NCBI RefSeq assembly: GCF_026011795.1
Contig: NZ_BRVS01000018.1
Location: 118,965-182,964 of the forward strand
Direction of reading: 5' to 3'
DNA: 64,000 nt
Source: Arthrobacter mangrovi
Lineage (GTDB): Bacteria; Actinomycetota; Actinomycetes; Actinomycetales; Micrococcaceae
Shown: piece after piece, positions 43,891-54,200 of the stretch
Numbering within the stretch: position 1 is the first letter of the stretch
Layout: every line of letters begins with the position of its first letter
The notes under the pieces: model-generated
What the model was told of the DNA's origin: nothing
Database searches by the model: none
Seen by the model: only the letters and a program-made list of their open reading frames with translations
Made by a program: the position numbers and the translations under genes

Positions 43891-44271
43891 TTGCCTGCTG
43901 CATCGTCCGGAGGATTCACTTTAACCAAGACCGGTATCAACTCGGCGGGCGATTTGACGTTGACCGGCTTCGCCAGCCCCGGCGGGCCCGGCCTTGACGC
44001 CGCGGCCTTTGTCATCGTGGGCAGGAACAGCCAGGTCGAGAGTGAGTTCCCGGCGCTGCTGGACCCGGCAGGACAGCGGCTGGAAGCCTCGGCCTGTATT
44101 CCGCTCCGGGCGCTTGACGTCGCGGGCGACAGCCTGGCCGACGTCTATTTCGTCAGCCGCGGCCCGGGAGGCGAGTCGAGGACGCGCGTCACCTGGGACC
44201 GTAGCGTGGCGCGCTGGCTTCCTTACCCGACTAAGTTCGGCAACTTGAGCCTGAAAAGGAAGGACTCGTGA
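43891..44271 (+). CDS. Small beta-rich protein sharing a module with neighbouring transferases
   Basis: A 126-residue protein of unknown function, mostly alternating hydrophobic strands. TTG 43891 is chosen because GGGGAG lies 5-6 nt upstream; a GTG 12 codons earlier (43855) is possible. Segments AAAFVIVGRNSQ, DVYFVSRGPGG and the ending RWLPYPTKFGNLSLKRK resemble the C-terminal domain of the next gene (SWRPYATAHASLSLKLV) and part of the double TagF protein (TPYYTFKAKKTSFHVE). It overlaps the following glycosyltransferase gene by 4 nt, so the two are coupled and may form a complex. Confidence 0.65.
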   Translation: MPAASSGGFTLTKTGINSAGDLTLTGFASPGGPGLDAAAFVIVGRNSQVESEFPALLDPAGQRLEASACIPLRALDVAGDSLADVYFVSRGPGGESRTRVTWDRSVARWLPYPTKFGNLSLKRKDS

Positions 44272-46118
44272 GCGGCATGCAGGAAGTTGGAGGGGGTCGC
44301 CTTCCGGACATGAAATATTTCATGGTGCTGTGGGGCATTGCGGACAACTTTGGCGGCATGACCACCATGAGCCTGCACCGGGCGGGGGCTTTCGGTGAGG
44401 CGGGCCGGCCGACCGCTGTCCTGACTTTCGACATCAAGCCAAGCTACGCGTCAACCGTCGAGCGGCTCCGCAGCCAGGGAAAGCTCTCCGGGGACACCGA
44501 GGTCCTCAACGTCTTCCAGCACTACCGTGCGGTGGACGCAAGGACCGTCGCGGGACCCAAACCGGCCGACGTCCCGGCGGACGAGGGGCAGCGGGGGCTG
44601 CCCGAGGTTACCCTTGACACCGCCGGGAATATCTACACGCGGACGTTCCTCCGCCCCGACGGCACTACGGTCGCCGCCCGCCACTTCTACCGCCCGGACG
44701 GGACCGAGTTCTTCCGGGACGAAGCACCGCAGTCGGGGAACGGTGCGGCCAAGGGGCGCTTCCTGACTCTCATCGATGATTCGGGGTCCCCGGTGGCCCA
44801 GTGGCGCCGCGCCGGTGATTTCTACCGCTTCTGGATGACCGAGCTCGCCGCGGGGCAGCCGGCGGCCTTTATCGTCGATAGCTCCTTCGCCAGCAAGGTG
44901 GTCGCGCCGCTGGAAGCATCGAACATCATCAAACTCATGGTGCTCCACAACAGCCATATCGGCGGTGGCGGGGACCCGTTCCTAGGCAAGCTCGCCACGG
45001 GCCAAAAGCCGATCCACGAGAACAGCCTGGCGTGGGACGGTCTCGTCTTCCTGACCAGGAAGCAGCGCGAGGATTACGAAGCCCGCTTCGGAACCGCCAC
45101 GAATCTTTTCACTGTGCCGAATCCGAAACCGCGGAGCAGCAAGCTGCCGGACTTCGCCGGACGGGTCCCCGGCCGGGGAGTCATGGCATGCCGGCTGGAG
45201 CCGCAGAAGAACGTCGCCCAAGCCATCGAGGTCATGGCCCGCGTTTACCAACAAAGGCCGCACGTCCGCCTGGACATCTACGGGACCGGCTCGCTCCGCG
45301 ACGAGCTGCAGGAGAAGATCGACCTGCTCGGACTGGGCGAGGCAGTCCGCCTTCACGGGCACACTCCGAACGCGGCGGCCCAGTTCGAGACCGCCAGCTT
45401 TTCCCTGCTGACCAGCCGCAACGAGGGCCAGCCGCTGTCCCTCATGGAAAGCCTTGGCCGCGGATGTCCGCCGGTCGCCTACGACATCCGCTACGGCCCG
45501 AGCGACGTGATCGAGGACGGCCTCAACGGGTTCCTCGTGCCTGCGCGGGACGTGGCGGCCGCCGCCGACCGCGTCATCCGGTTGTGCGACGACGATGACC
45601 TGGCGCGCAGGCTGGGTGCCGTCGCCTGGGAACGGAGCGAGCGGTTCTCCGATGCGGCTGTCCTGCAACAATGGGCCGCCACGATCGAGACTGCGTGGCG
45701 CCAGCGCACGGAACGGCTGGTCCTGGTTGAGCTGGATTTCCGGCTCGAGGAACTCTTCTACACCCCAGCGGGCGGGCTTGGCATCACAGGTGACATTACC
45801 TGGGTGCAGCAGTCCGGCCCGGCCGCGGAAGGACTGCTCCGGGCAAACCTGGTTGTCGCGCAGCGTACGGGCGGCGCCCCCGCATTCTTCCCGGCCGAGA
45901 TCGAGGCACGGGGACCGGGGCGCCTCGGCATCAGTGCGGAGGTGACAGAGCACCAAATCGGCCTCGGCGTGCGCGACGACAATGCCGAGCTGGATATCCT
46001 CCTGCAGGTCTATGGGAACAACGTGCTGAAGTCCTTCCGGATCGGCTTTCCCGGATCCGGCCCGTCGTGGAGGCCCTACGCCACGGCCCACGCCTCGCTG
46101 AGCTTGAAACTCGTTTAG
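44268..46118 (+). CDS. GT-B glycosyltransferase (GT4, TarM-like) with C-terminal beta domain
   Basis: A 616-residue enzyme. The N-terminal domain (about 1-280) has the beta-hairpin insert of TarM-like enzymes (YTRTFLRPDGTTVAARHFY, RPDGTEFF) and LHNSHIGGG. The C-terminal Rossmann half shows PNPKPRSSKLP, GVMACRLEPQKNVAQAIEV, LDIYGTGSLRDELQ and the donor motif LLTSRNEGQPLSLMESLGRGCP. Residues about 480-616 form an extra beta-rich domain like the protein encoded just upstream. TarM adds alpha-GlcNAc to ribitol phosphate teichoic acid; a similar decoration role is inferred. GTG start, 4-nt overlap. Confidence 0.82.
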   Translation: MSGMQEVGGGRLPDMKYFMVLWGIADNFGGMTTMSLHRAGAFGEAGRPTAVLTFDIKPSYASTVERLRSQGKLSGDTEVLNVFQHYRAVDARTVAGPKPADVPADEGQRGLPEVTLDTAGNIYTRTFLRPDGTTVAARHFYRPDGTEFFRDEAPQSGNGAAKGRFLTLIDDSGSPVAQWRRAGDFYRFWMTELAAGQPAAFIVDSSFASKVVAPLEASNIIKLMVLHNSHIGGGGDPFLGKLATGQKPIHENSLAWDGLVFLTRKQREDYEARFGTATNLFTVPNPKPRSSKLPDFAGRVPGRGVMACRLEPQKNVAQAIEVMARVYQQRPHVRLDIYGTGSLRDELQEKIDLLGLGEAVRLHGHTPNAAAQFETASFSLLTSRNEGQPLSLMESLGRGCPPVAYDIRYGPSDVIEDGLNGFLVPARDVAAAADRVIRLCDDDDLARRLGAVAWERSERFSDAAVLQQWAATIETAWRQRTERLVLVELDFRLEELFYTPAGGLGITGDITWVQQSGPAAEGLLRANLVVAQRTGGAPAFFPAEIEARGPGRLGISAEVTEHQIGLGVRDDNAELDILLQVYGNNVLKSFRIGFPGSGPSWRPYATAHASLSLKLV

Positions 46119-46130
46119 GGACAGCGGTGC

Positions 46131-46158
46131 GCCCGGAGCCGGCGGATCGGCTCCGGGC
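46131..46158. terminator. Bidirectional terminator between convergent wall genes
   Basis: A 10-bp GC stem (46131-46140 with 46149-46158, 8-nt loop) lies between the convergent glycosyltransferase and acyltransferase genes. T tracts are weak. Confidence 0.6.
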
Positions 46159-46167
46159 GGCCAAACT

Positions 46168-48243
46168 CTAGCTCTTCAGAGCGTTCCTGATGGGTTGCTC
46201 GAGGTAGGGGGCGAGCGTCTTGGCATATGTCGCCGTGATGTGCGAACCGTCGGAGTAGGTCACGACCGATCCGACGGCGCCCTCGCAGGTGCCCTGAGGA
46301 CAGAAATAGCTGTCCAGGTCCACCGTATGGATCCGCGGAGAATCCAGGCCCCGGGCCGCGGTATACAGGGGATCCATCCAGTGCCACTCCTGCGGAGTGC
46401 CGCTGCAGGCGGCAGCATCCGCCTCGTGCTCGGCCAGGCAGTCGGGGATTGAGCTGATCTCGTTGCCCGGATAGGGCGGGTCCTTGATGACGAGGATATT
46501 GGTTCCGGCCTTGTCCCATTCGGCCAGATAGGACCGGTACCCGTCGACAGCGGGATCTTCGGTCGTCTTCCAGGACTCGCCCTGTACCGGTACGGACTGC
46601 CGTTCGGAGGTGATCACCAGGTCGTACTGGCCGCCCGTTGTCTGGTCGAGGACCCAGTCCCCGTACTTCCTGCAGTTGTCGGTCTTCTCCTGGGTATCGA
46701 ACTTCAGCGGGACATCCGTCGGGTTGCACCGTGAAACCAGGTATGTCGAGATGGTCCAGTCGTTCTTCTCTGCCAAAATCTGCAGCGCCGGGAGCCAATG
46801 GCCCGCGTGCGAATTGCCCACCAGTGCAACCTGGGTCGCACCGTCGCCGTATTTGCAGACGGGACGATCTGTGAATGGAGCGTTGGACCAGCACTGGTCC
46901 TCGTAGGCGTCCGCGCGGTCCTCCTTGGCCAAGGCCGGGTCGGGAACCAGCGGGGCGTCAGGTTCCGGCTGGCACTTTTCGGGGCCTTGGGCGACTGCCG
47001 CAGCTCCCAGGCAGGGATCATCGCTGGTTTCGACTGCAGCCAACTGTTGTTGCGCCTGCTGCGTGCGGAAGCCGACTTCGGCCAGTTGGAGGCCGCCGGC
47101 GGCGACGAGGATTGCCATTCCGGCGGCGGCGAACCGGTAGGTCGGAATCAGCCCCTGGGCGGCCCGGGTGAAGCGGAAGCGGTCCTCGACGAACGTCTTG
47201 CTGAGTGCGGCCAGCACCAAGGTCGCGGCGATGATGGCCAGCTTGTCCAGCCAGCCCAAGTCGCCGCCGCTGGCGTAGGGGAGCAGCACGATCAGGGGCC
47301 AATGCCAGAGGTAGACGGAGTAGGACACACCGCCCAGCCACTGGACCGGACGGGCCGCGAACAGGGGGGTCGGCGACAGCCGGTGCCCGGAGGCCGCGAG
47401 GATCACCAAGGCCGTACCGAGCACCGGCAGCGCGGCGGCGTAGCCCGGGAACGGCGTAGCATCCGTGTAGGTCACGCCGGCAACGACGATGGCGCCCACT
47501 CCGGTCCATGAAAGGACGGCGTTGGCCGCCGGGTTGAGCCGGGTTGCTGCCAGCGGAGCCAGTGTCGCGACGAGGCCACCGGCCGCCAACTCCCACATGC
47601 GTGTGGGAGTGATGAAGTAGGCGCTGCCTGGTTCGGCGGCGGTGGCATAGGTGGAGAAGGCAAGCGAAGCGGCAAAGACCGTTCCGATGCCGGCCCGCAC
47701 CAGGCCGACAGGGTTCCGCCCGGCGCGGCCGGCGGCCCAGAAGACGCCAAGGATGATGACAGGCCACAGCAGATAGAACTGTTCCTCGACTGACAGGGAC
47801 CAGAAATGCTGGGTGGGGGTCGGCTCGTTTTCCGCCGCGAGGTAATCAACCGAACTGCCGGCCAGGACCCAGTTCTGCACGTAGAGAGCGGAGGCGATGA
47901 CTTCCTTGGCGATGCCCTCCCACAGGGTTGGCGGCGCGACCAGGCGGGCGGCTGCCGCCGTGGCCGCCAGTACGACGAAGGCGGCCGGCAGCAGGCGCCG
48001 GATCCGCCGGCCGTAGAAAAGCGCCAGGTCCTTGGCGGTCCGCGGCGGTTTGCTGATCAGGTGGGACGTGATCAGGAATCCCGATATCACGAAGAAGACG
48101 TCCACGCCTACGTACCCGCCGGTGAGCCGTTCGGGCCACAGGTGATAGACGACCACCAGGCCTACGGCGATGGCGCGCAGGCCCTGGATGTCGGCGCGGA
48201 AACCTGTTTTCCCGCTGCCCTCTTTGGACTGTTCGGCTGAAAT
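46168..48243 (-). CDS. Acyltransferase 3 with C-terminal SGNH domain (OafA/WecH-type)
   Basis: About 691 residues: ten-segment acyltransferase-3 membrane domain (residues about 20-390) followed by an extracytoplasmic SGNH hydrolase domain (GNSHAGHWLP with the Ser; late VTYSDGSHIT with Asp and His). It would transfer and possibly relay an acetyl group onto a wall glycan. The family N-terminus FRADIQGLRAIAVGLV is encoded upstream of GTG 48156, and no ATG, GTG or TTG precedes it in frame after the previous gene. ATT 48243 lies 6 nt after AGGAGG (48250-48255) and is the best start; GTG 48156 would delete the motif. Same direction as the TagF-like gene. Confidence 0.85.
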   Translation of the reverse strand: MSAEQSKEGSGKTGFRADIQGLRAIAVGLVVVYHLWPERLTGGYVGVDVFFVISGFLITSHLISKPPRTAKDLALFYGRRIRRLLPAAFVVLAATAAAARLVAPPTLWEGIAKEVIASALYVQNWVLAGSSVDYLAAENEPTPTQHFWSLSVEEQFYLLWPVIILGVFWAAGRAGRNPVGLVRAGIGTVFAASLAFSTYATAAEPGSAYFITPTRMWELAAGGLVATLAPLAATRLNPAANAVLSWTGVGAIVVAGVTYTDATPFPGYAAALPVLGTALVILAASGHRLSPTPLFAARPVQWLGGVSYSVYLWHWPLIVLLPYASGGDLGWLDKLAIIAATLVLAALSKTFVEDRFRFTRAAQGLIPTYRFAAAGMAILVAAGGLQLAEVGFRTQQAQQQLAAVETSDDPCLGAAAVAQGPEKCQPEPDAPLVPDPALAKEDRADAYEDQCWSNAPFTDRPVCKYGDGATQVALVGNSHAGHWLPALQILAEKNDWTISTYLVSRCNPTDVPLKFDTQEKTDNCRKYGDWVLDQTTGGQYDLVITSERQSVPVQGESWKTTEDPAVDGYRSYLAEWDKAGTNILVIKDPPYPGNEISSIPDCLAEHEADAAACSGTPQEWHWMDPLYTAARGLDSPRIHTVDLDSYFCPQGTCEGAVGSVVTYSDGSHITATYAKTLAPYLEQPIRNALKS

Positions 48244-48299
48244 TAGAAGCCTCCTGTCGGCACTTTGCTCCGGACCCCCGACTCCGTTAGCCCGCCATT

Positions 48300-49523
48300 C
48301 TACAGGCCGGCCTCTGCCAGGGCCCTTTCGAAGGCGCTGATAAAGCGCCGCGTGCTGGCGTAGGGGGAGGTGTCGCCGAAGATCCGGCGGACCAGGTCCG
48401 CCTGGTCCTGGCTGACCGGAGCGGCCTCGAGATCGTGCAGGACCTGCACGATGTTGCCGCTATCACCGCTGCCCAGCAGGGGAACGACGCCGGCGATTCC
48501 GTTCCGGTCGACGGCGGCCCCGGGGTCGGCCGGCCGCGTAACCAAGAGCGGCTTGCCCCGGGGCAGCCAATCCATCGCCATCGCGGAGATATCGCAGACG
48601 CAGATGTCGGCTTCCGACATGGCTTTCTCGAAGTCCGGGCGGTCATCGACGTAGTGCCCCGCCTCGGGCTCCGCTATGACGGCGGCCTTGATCATCGCGC
48701 TGATCCTCTCGCGGACCTGGCCGTGTGCCGGGAGCCGCGTTCCGCTTCGGGGATGGGGACGGAAGATGAGGCGGTACTCGCCGCTGGCCAGGATGGCCTC
48801 GACCAGCGCGGGGCCGTGGGAAACGAGGGAGCCATAGGCCATGGCCGGGCGGTCCCCTTCCCATGTGGGAGCATACAGGACGGTCGCGCGCCGCGTCGTG
48901 CCGGTCCTTCCCTCCGGCGCGCGTCCGTCGGCGCCGTCCAAGGAGTCATCCAGCTGCGGCCGGCCGACCTCGACCAGGCTCCCGGGCCGCAGATGCCTGA
49001 CCGCGGCCTCTATCCTGCGCCGCGATGCCTCGCCGGCGATGAAACAGTGGTCGTAGGCCTTCAACTGGTTGGAGGCCATGGAGATCTTGTCGCTCTCGCC
49101 GTGGCTCAGGTGGATGTGGATTGGCGAGGTGAGCCGCAGGACAGTGAAGTTCGCCTGGTTGTTGTTGACGTAGAAGACCACCCTGACGCCGTGGGCCTGG
49201 ACGAATTCCTCCACCTGCGCAATGCCCGTGACCAGGTAGACGGGCAGTGGCGCATCCTCCAAAAGTGCGCCGGCTGTGGAGGGCCGGTGGCATAGGACGG
49301 CGACGGGATGTGTCCGCGCGAGCCTGGACATCGGGCCGAACCACTGCCGCACCTGGTAGGTGCTGGCGACGTCGTCCGCGAAGTAGATGACGGCGTCGTA
49401 CTTTTGGCCGGCAGCGGGGGCAGCCGACGCCAGCCGCTGCCGCACCCTGCGTTCGAGCAGGAGGTTTGAGGCATGGTCGGAAAGGACTTTCAGAGCACGT
49501 CGGAACTGCTCGATGCGCGGCAC
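48300..49523 (-). CDS. CDP-glycerol glycerophosphotransferase family protein (single domain)
   Basis: A 407-residue cytoplasmic or membrane-associated enzyme of the TagB/TagF family. Motifs: LSHGESDKISM (catalytic-type His), YAPTWEGD, IFRPHPRSG and CVCDISAMAMDWL. It transfers a polyol-phosphate from a CDP-activated donor; primer (TagB-like) versus polymerase role is not clear, but the single domain and short length suit a primase-like step. Start GTG 49523 has CAGGAG 6 nt upstream. 57 nt after its stop the SGNH acyltransferase begins. Confidence 0.85.
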   Translation of the reverse strand: MPRIEQFRRALKVLSDHASNLLLERRVRQRLASAAPAAGQKYDAVIYFADDVASTYQVRQWFGPMSRLARTHPVAVLCHRPSTAGALLEDAPLPVYLVTGIAQVEEFVQAHGVRVVFYVNNNQANFTVLRLTSPIHIHLSHGESDKISMASNQLKAYDHCFIAGEASRRRIEAAVRHLRPGSLVEVGRPQLDDSLDGADGRAPEGRTGTTRRATVLYAPTWEGDRPAMAYGSLVSHGPALVEAILASGEYRLIFRPHPRSGTRLPAHGQVRERISAMIKAAVIAEPEAGHYVDDRPDFEKAMSEADICVCDISAMAMDWLPRGKPLLVTRPADPGAAVDRNGIAGVVPLLGSGDSGNIVQVLHDLEAAPVSQDQADLVRRIFGDTSPYASTRRFISAFERALAEAGL

Positions 49524-49679
49524 GGGGAACTCCTGTCGGGAGGGCTAGCGGTGCCTTACAGCCTAACGAACCATGCCGGCCCGCCGTCGCCGGGCCTCTA
49601 CTGTCCCGGTCAGGCGGCATTGCTAGACTGTAACGGCTCTTCCGGGCAGGAGGGGCGCCAGCGGTGCTGAAAGGATTTT

Positions 49680-51209
49680 ATGATCGCAGGAATGAAGGGC
49701 AAGGTCGCGCGCCTTCTGCCTCAGCCAGTCCTGCAGGCGGCTTTCGACGTGATTGAGGGGCGCACGGCGGCACAGCGCGCTGTGGCCGGACGCATCGACA
49801 AGGCGCGCACGCACGGCGTCCGGGCCAATCTGGAGCCGGGCTACGTTCCTGTGAGGACAGCCGGTGGAACCGTCCTGGCCAGGCAGGTCCGGCGGTTTTC
49901 GGCCGTCGCCGCGGCACAGGAAAATGCGGCGCTCGCCGTGGCCGCGGCTGAGTCCGCCGGAGTCGCTTATCGCTTGGAGCCGAAGGCACCGGGCCGCGGA
50001 CTCCGGCTGGTGGCCGCTGCCGAGGGGCTCCCTTTGATTGCGCGCGAACTGCGGCAGCTGGCAGAAACCCGGGCCCTCTACCTCGGGGGGAGGGACGGGA
50101 CACCGGCCGGGCTCCTCCGCAGTGCGCGCCCCGATTCGTGGCCGCTGGACGTCTTCGAGTACCGCTGCGTGGACGGCCTGGTCCTGTCCGGCAGCGAATT
50201 GGCCTGCCGAATCGGCCCCACCGGGGAAGCCCTTCCCCCGGCAGGGATGGACGAGGTCATCGACCCGGTCGACATCGTCTACACCTGGGTTGACGGGGAG
50301 GACCCCCGGTGGGCGCGGGAGCGTGAGGCCGCCTGGGCGCGGATCCATCCGGGAACCGTGAACCCGCACGCGGCCAACCCTGAGCGCTACCGCTCCCATG
50401 ACGAACTGCGGTACTCCCTGCGCTCGATCGACTACTACGCGCCCTGGGTCAACCGGATCTTCCTGGTGACGGCAGGCCAGGTGCCGCATTGGCTGGACAC
50501 CGGCAATCCGCGGATCACCGTCGTCGACCACCGCGAAATCTTCCCGGCGGAGGCGCTGCCGACTTTCAACTCGCACGCGATCGAGGCCAGGCTGCATCGG
50601 GTTCCCGGCTTGAGCGAGCATTTCCTCTACCTGAACGACGACGTATTCTTCGGGCGGCGCGTCGGCCCGGAACGGTTCTTCCACGGGAATGGCCTGGCGA
50701 AGTTCTTCCTCTCCGAACAGAGGATCCCTGCCGGCGGAACCTCGGCGGCAGACCTTCCGGTGGACAGCGCGGCCAAACGGAACCGGGCACTGCTGGAGGA
50801 ACGATTCGGCCGGACAGTGTCCTATAAGTTCAAGCACGCCGCCCACGCGCAGCGTGTGAGCACGCTGCAGCGGATCGAGCAGGACTTTCCCTCCGACCAC
50901 GCCCGGACCACCCGTTCCCCGTTCCGGAGCCCGGAGGACATTTCCATTCCGTCATCGCTGGCCCACTACTACGGTTACGGAATCGGCGCTGCAGTTCCCG
51001 GGACCATTGACTACCGATTCTGCGACATCACGGAGCCCTCGGCGCCGGTGAAGCTGCTGCGCCTGCTTCGCAACAGGGACGCCGACGTATTTTGCCTAAA
51101 CGAGACCGGTCCCGCCGACGTCCCTGCCGAGCGGCAGGACGCGATGCTGCACGACTTCCTGGAAGCGTATTTCCCGGTGCCCGGTTCGTTTGAACTAGGA
51201 GAAGAATGA
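49680..51209 (+). CDS. Stealth family hexose-1-phosphate transferase
   Basis: A 509-residue protein with the four Stealth conserved regions: CR1 DPVDIVYTWVDGEDP (about 196-210), CR2 RYRSHDELRYSLRSIDYY then NRIFLVTAGQVPHWL, CR3 SEHFLYLNDDVFFG, and CR4 near FKHAAHAQRVSTLQRI. Such enzymes form hexose-1-phosphodiester bonds in capsules and in GlcNAc-1-phosphotransferase. The N-terminal 190 residues are variable. Its stop overlaps the start of the double TagF gene (ATGA), which points to the two acting together on an alternating phosphodiester polymer (inference). Confidence 0.9.
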   Translation: MIAGMKGKVARLLPQPVLQAAFDVIEGRTAAQRAVAGRIDKARTHGVRANLEPGYVPVRTAGGTVLARQVRRFSAVAAAQENAALAVAAAESAGVAYRLEPKAPGRGLRLVAAAEGLPLIARELRQLAETRALYLGGRDGTPAGLLRSARPDSWPLDVFEYRCVDGLVLSGSELACRIGPTGEALPPAGMDEVIDPVDIVYTWVDGEDPRWAREREAAWARIHPGTVNPHAANPERYRSHDELRYSLRSIDYYAPWVNRIFLVTAGQVPHWLDTGNPRITVVDHREIFPAEALPTFNSHAIEARLHRVPGLSEHFLYLNDDVFFGRRVGPERFFHGNGLAKFFLSEQRIPAGGTSAADLPVDSAAKRNRALLEERFGRTVSYKFKHAAHAQRVSTLQRIEQDFPSDHARTTRSPFRSPEDISIPSSLAHYYGYGIGAAVPGTIDYRFCDITEPSAPVKLLRLLRNRDADVFCLNETGPADVPAERQDAMLHDFLEAYFPVPGSFELGEE

Positions 51210-54200
51210 ACACGCCCTCACTGATATCGAAGGTCAAGTCCAGGGCCGAGCAGGCGCTCGACCCGAGGTCCAATTCCGCACGGCGCGAACTCCATGAGCT
51301 CAGGGTTGTCCAGTCCGGGACCACGGCGACAGTGGATTTCACCGTGAGCCCGGGCTTGGCGCCGGCGGCCGTCTGGGCCCTCCACCGCGAGGCGGGCTGG
51401 ATCCGCGTAGCCGACGTCGACCGCGCCAGCCGGGCGCCGGGAAGCCCAGCGTCCACCGACGGCGTGACGTACCAAGTTGACCTGAACCTGGAGCATCTGG
51501 CGCAGGAGTTGCCGGACAAACTGGGGCCGGATTGGGCGGACGCGCCCGCTCCCGCGGATTCCGGTACTGCCGACGAAAACGGAGGCACCGCCGTCGCGCT
51601 CTACATCGAGATTGCCGCGGCGGCCGCTGATATTCCTCGCTACAGCCGCGATATCCGTTCCAACGAGGAGGAGCAGCCACTGACCTCGACGGAATTCCGG
51701 AAGCTGCGTGAGGAGGCGGGGCCGGAGTTCCCCGCCACATGGCATGCCATGATCGGGCTCGGCCGCTTTATGTTGACGCATGCCGACCGGCTCGCGGCGG
51801 TAACCACCGGTACCAATCGGGCCCAGCTCTACATCAACCGCAACGGCTATCTCGCGTTGGCCCTGAACCGAGTGTTGAAACCCTACAACGCGGTGTATAT
51901 CCGCAAATTGTCTGTCGACGGCGGAGTTGTGAGCTTCATCGGACGGCTCGTGACTCGGCACGGCACGGCTTCTCGTGCTGACCTTGTGCTGGTCGGGCGG
52001 GACAGCGGTTCGCGGTATTCGACGACCACGGACCTCTGGCTGGACAAGAAGGCCACCGTCAGAGGGTTCGGGCTGCGCGAGTACAGGTTCGAAGCGAAGC
52101 TCGACCTCAGCCCGTACCCGGACGAACAATTGGCGGGGGAAACCATCCTGGACGCCTGGCTTGAGGTTCAGGAAGAGCCGGGCGCCGAGCCCGTCCGTAC
52201 CCGAATCGGCAAGACAAAGTACCTGGCCCGCAAGATGTCCCGCGCCGGGTGGCAGCGCCGCGGCCAGAAGACCCTGCTGCTGACGCCCTACTACACCTTC
52301 AAGGCCAAGAAGACCTCCTTCCACGTGGAGTTGCTGGATACCGGGGCCTTCGAGCATCTGCGCCGCCGGACGCGGATTCCCCTCCAGCCGCAGCGGCGCC
52401 CGGGGAGCAAGCCGGTCTGGCTGATCGGGGAGCGGCCCTACAAGGCCCAGGACACGGGGCTGCACTTCTTCCGCTACATGCGCATGCAGCATCCGGAGAT
52501 CGACGCCTACTACGTGATCGACCCGGAGTCGCCGGAGAGACGCAATCTGGACGGCCTGGGGAACGTGGTGGCCTTCCGCTCCAAGCAGCATTTTGACCTC
52601 GCCCTTCGTGCCGAACGGTTCATCGGTTCCCACCACCCGGATTTCCTGTATCCGACGCGTATGCCTCAGTTCCGGCGGACGGTCGGCGGCGTCAAGGTGT
52701 TCCTGCAGCACGGAGTCATGGGCACCAAATGGATGGTGCCGAACTACGGCAAGAAGTCGGCGGGATTCGATACGGACTTGTTCATCGTCAGCTCCGAGCG
52801 GGAAAAGGAGTACATCGTGGATGACTTCGAGTACCCGGCCAAAGACGTCGTCGTTGCGGGCCTGTCGCGGTTTGACGCCTTGTTTGCCGGCGATGTTGCG
52901 GTGAAGAAGAACCAGATCCTCATCATCCCCACTTGGCGGGACTGGCTGACGCGCCCGGAACTGTTCACCGAGTCCGAGTACTTCCAGCAGTGGAACGAAC
53001 TACTGCATGACGAGCGGCTGCGCAGGATGGCGGTCGAGCATGATGCCGAGATCGTTTTCTGCCTGCACCCGAACATGCAGCAGTACCGTGGCTACTTTGC
53101 CGATGCTCCCGCACGTGTGATCTCGCAAGGCGAGGTCGACGTGCAGCACCTGCTCAAGGAGAGCGCGGTCATGGTGACCGACTACTCCAGCGTCGGATTC
53201 GATTTCAGCTTCCTTGAGAAGCCCGTCCACTACTTCCAGTTCGACCGGGAGCGGTTCCTCGGACCGAAAGGGTCGCACCTGGACCTGGATGAGGAGCTTC
53301 CCGGCAAGATCGCCTTCGATGCGGACACCTTGCTTGGCGACCTCGAACAGACGCTGGTGTCGGGCTGCGTCATGACGGAGGAGTATCTTCGTCGCTCCCG
53401 CAGGTTCCTCAAGTTCAAGGACCGCGACAACTCGGCGCGGATTTTCGAGGCTGTACTCAAAGCCAGGCCGGCCCAATCGCGGATCCGTAAGCTGGTTGAC
53501 CCCGAACTCGGCGAACGGGCCTTCGGCCGGTTCCGCCGCAGCCGCTTCTATTTCCCTTCGATGCGACGGTTCTACTCAGCCGCGCTCCGCCTGCCGATAG
53601 ACGAGGACTTGATCATCTTCGAAAGCGGAATCGGCAAGCAGTATGCGGACAGCCCGCGTTACATCTACGAGGAACTGGTCCGCAGGAATGACCCGCGGAC
53701 CAAGGTGTGGGTCTACCGCGGCAAGCTGCCGCTGAAGGACGATCGGACCAAGGTGGTCAAACGGCTGTCGCCTCAGTACTACTGGTACCTGGCCCGCGCC
53801 AAGTATTGGGTCAACAACCAGAATTTTCCGTACTATATCCGCCGCCGCAAGGATGGCGTCATGATCCAGACCTGGCACGGCACGCCCTTGAAGCGGATGC
53901 TGCACGACCTGGACGAAGTCCACGGCCGGGACGAGGGCTACCTGGACCGTGTCAGCCAGGCCGTCCGGCAGTGGAGCGTCCTGCTGTCGCCCAGCCCATA
54001 CGCCACGTCGGCTTTCCGCAGCGCCTTCAAGTTCGGTGGGCGCGTGCTGGAAACAGGCTATCCGCGCAACGATATCCTCGCCCACGAGTCCGCCAGGGAA
54101 CGGGGAGCCGAAATCAAGCGGAAGCTGGGCATCCCGGAAGGAAAGCGCGTTGTCCTCTATGCTCCGACCTTCCGCGACTCGCAAAGCAATGGCAAGGGAC

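Noticed and set aside
48154..48156. GTG as the start of the SGNH acyltransferase
   Set aside because: It would remove the conserved RADIQGLRAIAV segment that is encoded in frame just upstream after a strong ribosome-binding site.
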